A stretch of DNA of 64,000 nt, taken from assembly GCA_964628685.1 (NCBI GenBank), contig CAZVNM010000001.1, positions 1 through 64,000 on the forward strand. The letters run 5' to 3'. The notes beneath the pieces were generated by a model. The model was given only the letters and a program-made list of their open reading frames with translations. It ran no database searches and had not been told where the DNA came from. How positions within the stretch are numbered: the first letter of the stretch is position 1; every line of letters starts with the position of its first letter. This DNA is from CALMEC01 sp964628685 (lineage in GTDB: Bacteria; Actinomycetota; Thermoleophilia; Miltoncostaeales; Miltoncostaeaceae). A program made the position numbers and the translations under genes. This document shows positions 61,364-64,000 of this stretch, piece by piece.

Positions 61364-61996
61364 ATGGTCGGGAGGTCCCGCATACCTGTGTCAATCGCCT
61401 TGAGTCTGGTCGCCGCCGGCTGCGCCGCGTCGGGCGGCGGCGACTCCACCGTCACGGTGACGCACACCGAGACGGTCACGGCGCCCGCCCCGCCCGCGCG
61501 GACCCCGCCCGTCACCGTGCCCCGCGCCACGCCCCCGCCGGCCGCCACGACGCGGGGGACGATCACCCGAGGACCGGTCGTCTACGTGAGCGACGGGGAC
61601 ACCATCGGCGTCGACCTGGGCGGCCCGACCACCACGCGGGTCCGTCTGCTCGGCATCGATGCGCCGGAGTCGAAGGACCCGGGCTCCCCCGCGCAGTGCT
61701 TCGGCCCCCAGGCGGCGCGGCTCGCGACGGTGCTCCTGCCGCGCGGTTCGATGGTGACGGTGGTGACCGATCCCGACCAGGATCGCGTGGACCGCTACGG
61801 TCGCCTTCTGGCGTACGTCTTCCGGCGGGGCGAGCGGGTTCCCGTCAATCAGACGCTCCTCGAGCGTGGTGCCGCCCGTGTATACGTCTACCGGCGCAAC
61901 CGGCCGTTCCGCCGGCTGGCGGCGTTCCGTGCGGCCGAGGCGCGGGCGTGGACGGCGAAGCTGGGCGTGTGGAACATGTGCCCGCGCGACGGCTGA
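61364..61996 (+). CDS. Lipoprotein thermonuclease (SNase-like)
   Basis: 210 residues with a lipoprotein signal (VSIALSLVAAGC, Cys20) and a Thr/Pro linker (to about residue 65). The staphylococcal-nuclease fold follows: VVYVSDGDTIGV, VRLLGIDAPES, DRYGRLLAYVF, LLERGAARVYVY, i.e. the Arg/Glu/Arg catalytic set and calcium-binding Asp residues. It would degrade nucleic acids outside the membrane. Divergent from gap, 77 bp away. Confidence 0.9.
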   Translation: MVGRSRIPVSIALSLVAAGCAASGGGDSTVTVTHTETVTAPAPPARTPPVTVPRATPPPAATTRGTITRGPVVYVSDGDTIGVDLGGPTTTRVRLLGIDAPESKDPGSPAQCFGPQAARLATVLLPRGSMVTVVTDPDQDRVDRYGRLLAYVFRRGERVPVNQTLLERGAARVYVYRRNRPFRRLAAFRAAEARAWTAKLGVWNMCPRDG

Positions 61997-62067
61997 TGAG
62001 CATCGGACCGGACCCGTCGGCGGTCGTGGACCCGTCACCGAATCGCCACCGGACGGCCACGCTTTGG

Positions 62068-62216
62068 TGACGCGACACGCAAGTTACGTGACGCGACACG
62101 CAAGTTACGTGCCAGACACCAGAGCGTGCGGGGACGCGGGTCACGCAAGTCACGTGTCAGGCACCAGGCTTGCGGTGACGCGACACGCAAGTTAAGTGCC
62201 AGGCACCAGGGCGTGC
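62068..62216. repeat. Cluster of palindromic intergenic repeats
   Basis: Four units begin GCAAGTTACGT or a variant at 62079 (truncated), 62100, 62145 and 62187, each (except the first) with GTGCCAGGCAC-like palindromes, separated by GTGACGCGACAC or GGGACGCGGGTC spacers. A fifth unit lies at 48014-48042. The 315 bp from 61997 to 62311 hold only these repeats and a terminator. Confidence 0.8.
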
Positions 62217-62246
62217 GCGGACGCGGGTCACCGACGTCCGAAATGA

Positions 62247-62272
62247 CTCAGGGGGCCCGAAGGCCCCCTGAG
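62247..62272 (-). terminator. Terminator of the DUF1097-like gene
   Basis: CTCAGGGGGCC-CGAA-GGCCCCCTGAG is a perfect 11-bp stem; on the minus strand it has a TTCG tetraloop and is followed by TCATTT. It lies 40 bases after the minus-strand stop at 62312. Confidence 0.8.
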
Positions 62273-62311
62273 CGAACCGCGTGTGCCGGCCGAACGGCCG
62301 ACGGGTGAGGA

Positions 62312-62980
62312 CTAGGCCTCGTCCGCAGCCACGGCGGGCTTCGGGGTGAGGGCGGCGGCCAGCTTGGCCGACAGGATGCCCAAGATGCAGCCGCAGATGA
62401 GGCTCACCAGCGAGTTGAGCCACACCATCGCCCACGGGGTGGAGAGCACACCACCGAAGGCGCCGGTACCCGCGGTCGCCGGGTCTGCGAGAGCCTGCAG
62501 GCCCTGCTCACCGCCACCGTTGGGGGCCCAGCCGTCGAGGCCGGTCGCGATCCACCAGAGGAAGACCGATGCGAACGCCGGGAACGTACCCGCGACGTAG
62601 TACCAGTCGCCCAGGATCAGGATCATCACGAGGATGAAGGCGAAGATGCCCACCCACAGGGCGATGCCCCAGAAGTCCGGACGGTCCGCGGTCTTGAAGG
62701 CCAGCGGCATCGTGATGAGCGCGGCGACAGAACCGATGATGCATGCCGTGAGGACCTTGCCGAAGGCGGCGTTGTCACCACCGGCGGCGAAGAACATGCC
62801 CCACGCGATGAACGCCGTGGGAAGGATCAGGTGGAAGTTCTTCGGCAGTTCGAGACCGATGCCGAGGTCACCGTCGGTGACCCAGTGGAACGTGAAGTTG
62901 AGCGAAAACTCGGTCCAGAGGAACGAGAGAACGCCGATTACAAGCGCAAGCGGGAAAATTGCTTTCGCGCGTGGACCCAT
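62312..62980 (-). CDS. DUF1097-like polytopic membrane protein
   Basis: 222 residues with about six hydrophobic segments: IFPLALVIGVLSFLWTEF, LPTAFIAWGMFFAAGGDN, LTACIIGSVAALI, IALWVGIFAFILVMILIL, AFASVFLWWIATG and SLICGCILGILSAKLA. The AWGxFFAAGG stretch is like DUF1097 proteins, whose function is not known. AAGGAG at 8 bases before ATG 62980 supports the start. Codon usage is strongly biased (well expressed). It occupies the place between yvcK and gap where whiA is usual in related bacteria. Confidence 0.65.
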   Translation of the reverse strand: MGPRAKAIFPLALVIGVLSFLWTEFSLNFTFHWVTDGDLGIGLELPKNFHLILPTAFIAWGMFFAAGGDNAAFGKVLTACIIGSVAALITMPLAFKTADRPDFWGIALWVGIFAFILVMILILGDWYYVAGTFPAFASVFLWWIATGLDGWAPNGGGEQGLQALADPATAGTGAFGGVLSTPWAMVWLNSLVSLICGCILGILSAKLAAALTPKPAVAADEA

Positions 62981-63181
62981 CGAGTCGACTCCTTGAGAGA
63001 AAGAGCATGGTCACGCGGCCGGGGAGAAGAGAAAGACGTCAACAGCGGTGGCCACGTGGCACCCCGACACCGGGGTTGACCTGACATTCGACATGGAACG
63101 GGCAGTTTCCCCCTCCCCGCACCTGCCGACCGCCGGCCGACGTGGCATCGCCACCCCCCGATGAGTGATGCGCTTGGGACT

Positions 63182-64000
63182 CTACGCGGAAGGAGGAGTT
63201 GGTTGCAAGTGTCGCAACCTGGTGACCGTTCGCACCGAGTGTTCCAGGATTTCGCATATTGCGAGCGCAAGAGCCGGGGACGAATGCCGAACGGCGTCCC
63301 CCTCGGCGGCCAGATGGCGCGTGACGACCGTCACCCCCAGCGCCTCGACGGCCGCGCGGTCGACGGCGACCGGCTCCTGCGCCTGCGCCGCGTACCGCTG
63401 GACGGCCTCCGGGTTGAGCCCCCCCTCGTGCAGGACGGCGACGTCCACCGCACCGTCCGTGGCCTCCTGCACCACGCGGACGTGGTCGGCGGCGTCGAAG
63501 CCGTCGGTCTCGCCCGGCTGGGTCATGACGTTGCCCACGTAGACGCACAGGGCGTCGGTCGCCCGCACCGCCGCCCGTATCTCCGGTACGGCCAGGTGCG
63601 GCAGGACGCTCGTGAAGAGGCTCCCCGGCCCCATCAGCACCACGTCGGCGTCGGCGATCGCCTCCACGGCCGGCGCGTGGGCGATGGGGACCGGATCGAG
63701 CCAGACGCGGCGGCAGCCGCCGGATCCGGAGCCGATCTGGGTTTCGCCGCAGACGTGGGTGCCGTCGAGGCGCTCGGCCCACAGGCGGGTGTGGCCGAGG
63801 GTCGTCGGCAGCACGCGGCCGCGGATCTTGAGCACCCGTGAGCATTCCTCGATCGCACGGTCGAAGCTGCCGGTCACCTCGGCCAGGGCCACCAGGAAGA
63901 GGTTGCCGAACGGGTGACCCGCCAGGTCACCGTCGACGAAGCGGTGCTGGAACAGACGGCCCATGAGCGACTCGTCGTCCGCGAGGGCCACCATGCAGTT
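63182..64000 (-). CDS. yvcK: YvcK-type gluconeogenesis factor, 5' end outside window
   Basis: The frame enters from the window edge as NCMVALADDESLMGRLFQHRF, matching the RNCLVALADDES motif of YvcK/CofD-like proteins, then HPFGNLFLVALAEVTGSF, VVLMGPGSLFTSVLPHLAVPEI and YVGNVMTQPGET, the UDP-sugar-binding and CofD-fold blocks. YvcK homologues bind UDP-GlcNAc and control carbon flow into cell-wall precursors and cell shape. The N-terminal third is missing. It ends 200 bp before the DUF1097-like gene, and its stop is in the reading frame PTPPSA. Confidence 0.93.
   Translation of the reverse strand, partial: NCMVALADDESLMGRLFQHRFVDGDLAGHPFGNLFLVALAEVTGSFDRAIEECSRVLKIRGRVLPTTLGHTRLWAERLDGTHVCGETQIGSGSGGCRRVWLDPVPIAHAPAVEAIADADVVLMGPGSLFTSVLPHLAVPEIRAAVRATDALCVYVGNVMTQPGETDGFDAADHVRVVQEATDGAVDVAVLHEGGLNPEAVQRYAAQAQEPVAVDRAAVEALGVTVVTRHLAAEGDAVRHSSPALALAICEILEHSVRTVTRLRHLQPTPPSA

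Noticed and set aside
63201..63219. GGTTGC...GCAACC inverted repeat as a terminator
   Set aside because: It lies inside the final codons of yvcK, so it is a coding coincidence rather than a terminator.

Overview
The window is about 70% G+C, bacterial, and densely packed with genes on both strands. The gene set suggests an actinobacterium-like Gram-positive lineage, most likely class Thermoleophilia (inference). The pointers are very high GC, lipoprotein and Tat signal peptides without outer-membrane proteins, a gap-pgk-tpiA-gpmI operon next to yvcK, an RlmH gene (unusual in classical Actinobacteria), many DUF11 surface repeats, and a strong habit of leaderless starts (TANNNT about 6-7 bases before ATG/GTG with no Shine-Dalgarno). 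A run of exactly 10 N at 1223-1232 inside poly-G/C sequence shows a scaffold join, so this is draft or metagenomic assembly.

Layout. 1-3.2 kb: truncated lipoprotein, cytoplasmic cyclophilin, assembly gap, and a glycosyltransferase-methyltransferase fusion. 3.2-3.7 kb: tandem 115-bp repeats. 3.7-6.9 kb: response regulator, histidine kinase and DUF4173-type membrane protein. 6.9-10.1 kb: tandem glycine riboswitch driving gcvP. 10.2-26.7 kb (minus): a 4375-residue secreted protein of about 31 DUF11 repeats, a leucine-dehydrogenase-like enzyme, and a second 5-repeat DUF11 protein. 26.8-32.1 kb: a divergent nitroreductase/small-protein pair, a SUKH-like pair, an FAD monooxygenase, a secreted glucuronyl C5-epimerase-like protein and small genes. 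32.1-37.2 kb: tRNA-Gly(CCC), PhoD-like phosphatase, Na+/H+ antiporter, a decayed VapBC-type toxin-antitoxin and a ferric-reductase-like flavocytochrome. 37.3-41.9 kb: secreted PKD protein, a putative zinc/HTH protein, RlmH and a lipoprotein cyclophilin split by an in-frame TAA. 42-46.3 kb: a plus-strand run of a cysteine-desulfurase homologue lacking its PLP lysine, TusA, SerC, a PfkB kinase and SurE. 46.3-50.1 kb: small membrane and secreted proteins, a tandem paralogue pair and a polysaccharide deacetylase. 50.2-53.1 kb: a three-gene methylamine-dehydrogenase-maturation-like cassette. 53.1-56.8 kb: nitronate monooxygenase, beta-helix protein and M1 metallopeptidase. 56.8-61.3 kb (minus): gpmI, tpiA, pgk, gap. 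61.3-64 kb: lipoprotein nuclease, palindromic repeats, DUF1097-like membrane protein and the 3' part of yvcK.

The most notable candidate is the third gene of the 50.2-53.1 kb cassette. A TGA codon sits exactly where the redox cysteine of a WSPCGF-type motif is expected, the reading frame continues for 430 codons, and a GC-AGGCT-GC hairpin lies 25 bases downstream. This is consistent with a selenocysteine-containing MauF/CcdA-like membrane redox protein fused to a beta-propeller. Its neighbours are a MauE-thioredoxin fusion and a ten-cysteine Tat substrate. A nonsense mutation or base-call error remains the main alternative, because other genes in the window (lipoprotein cyclophilin, VapBC remnant) also carry disruptions.
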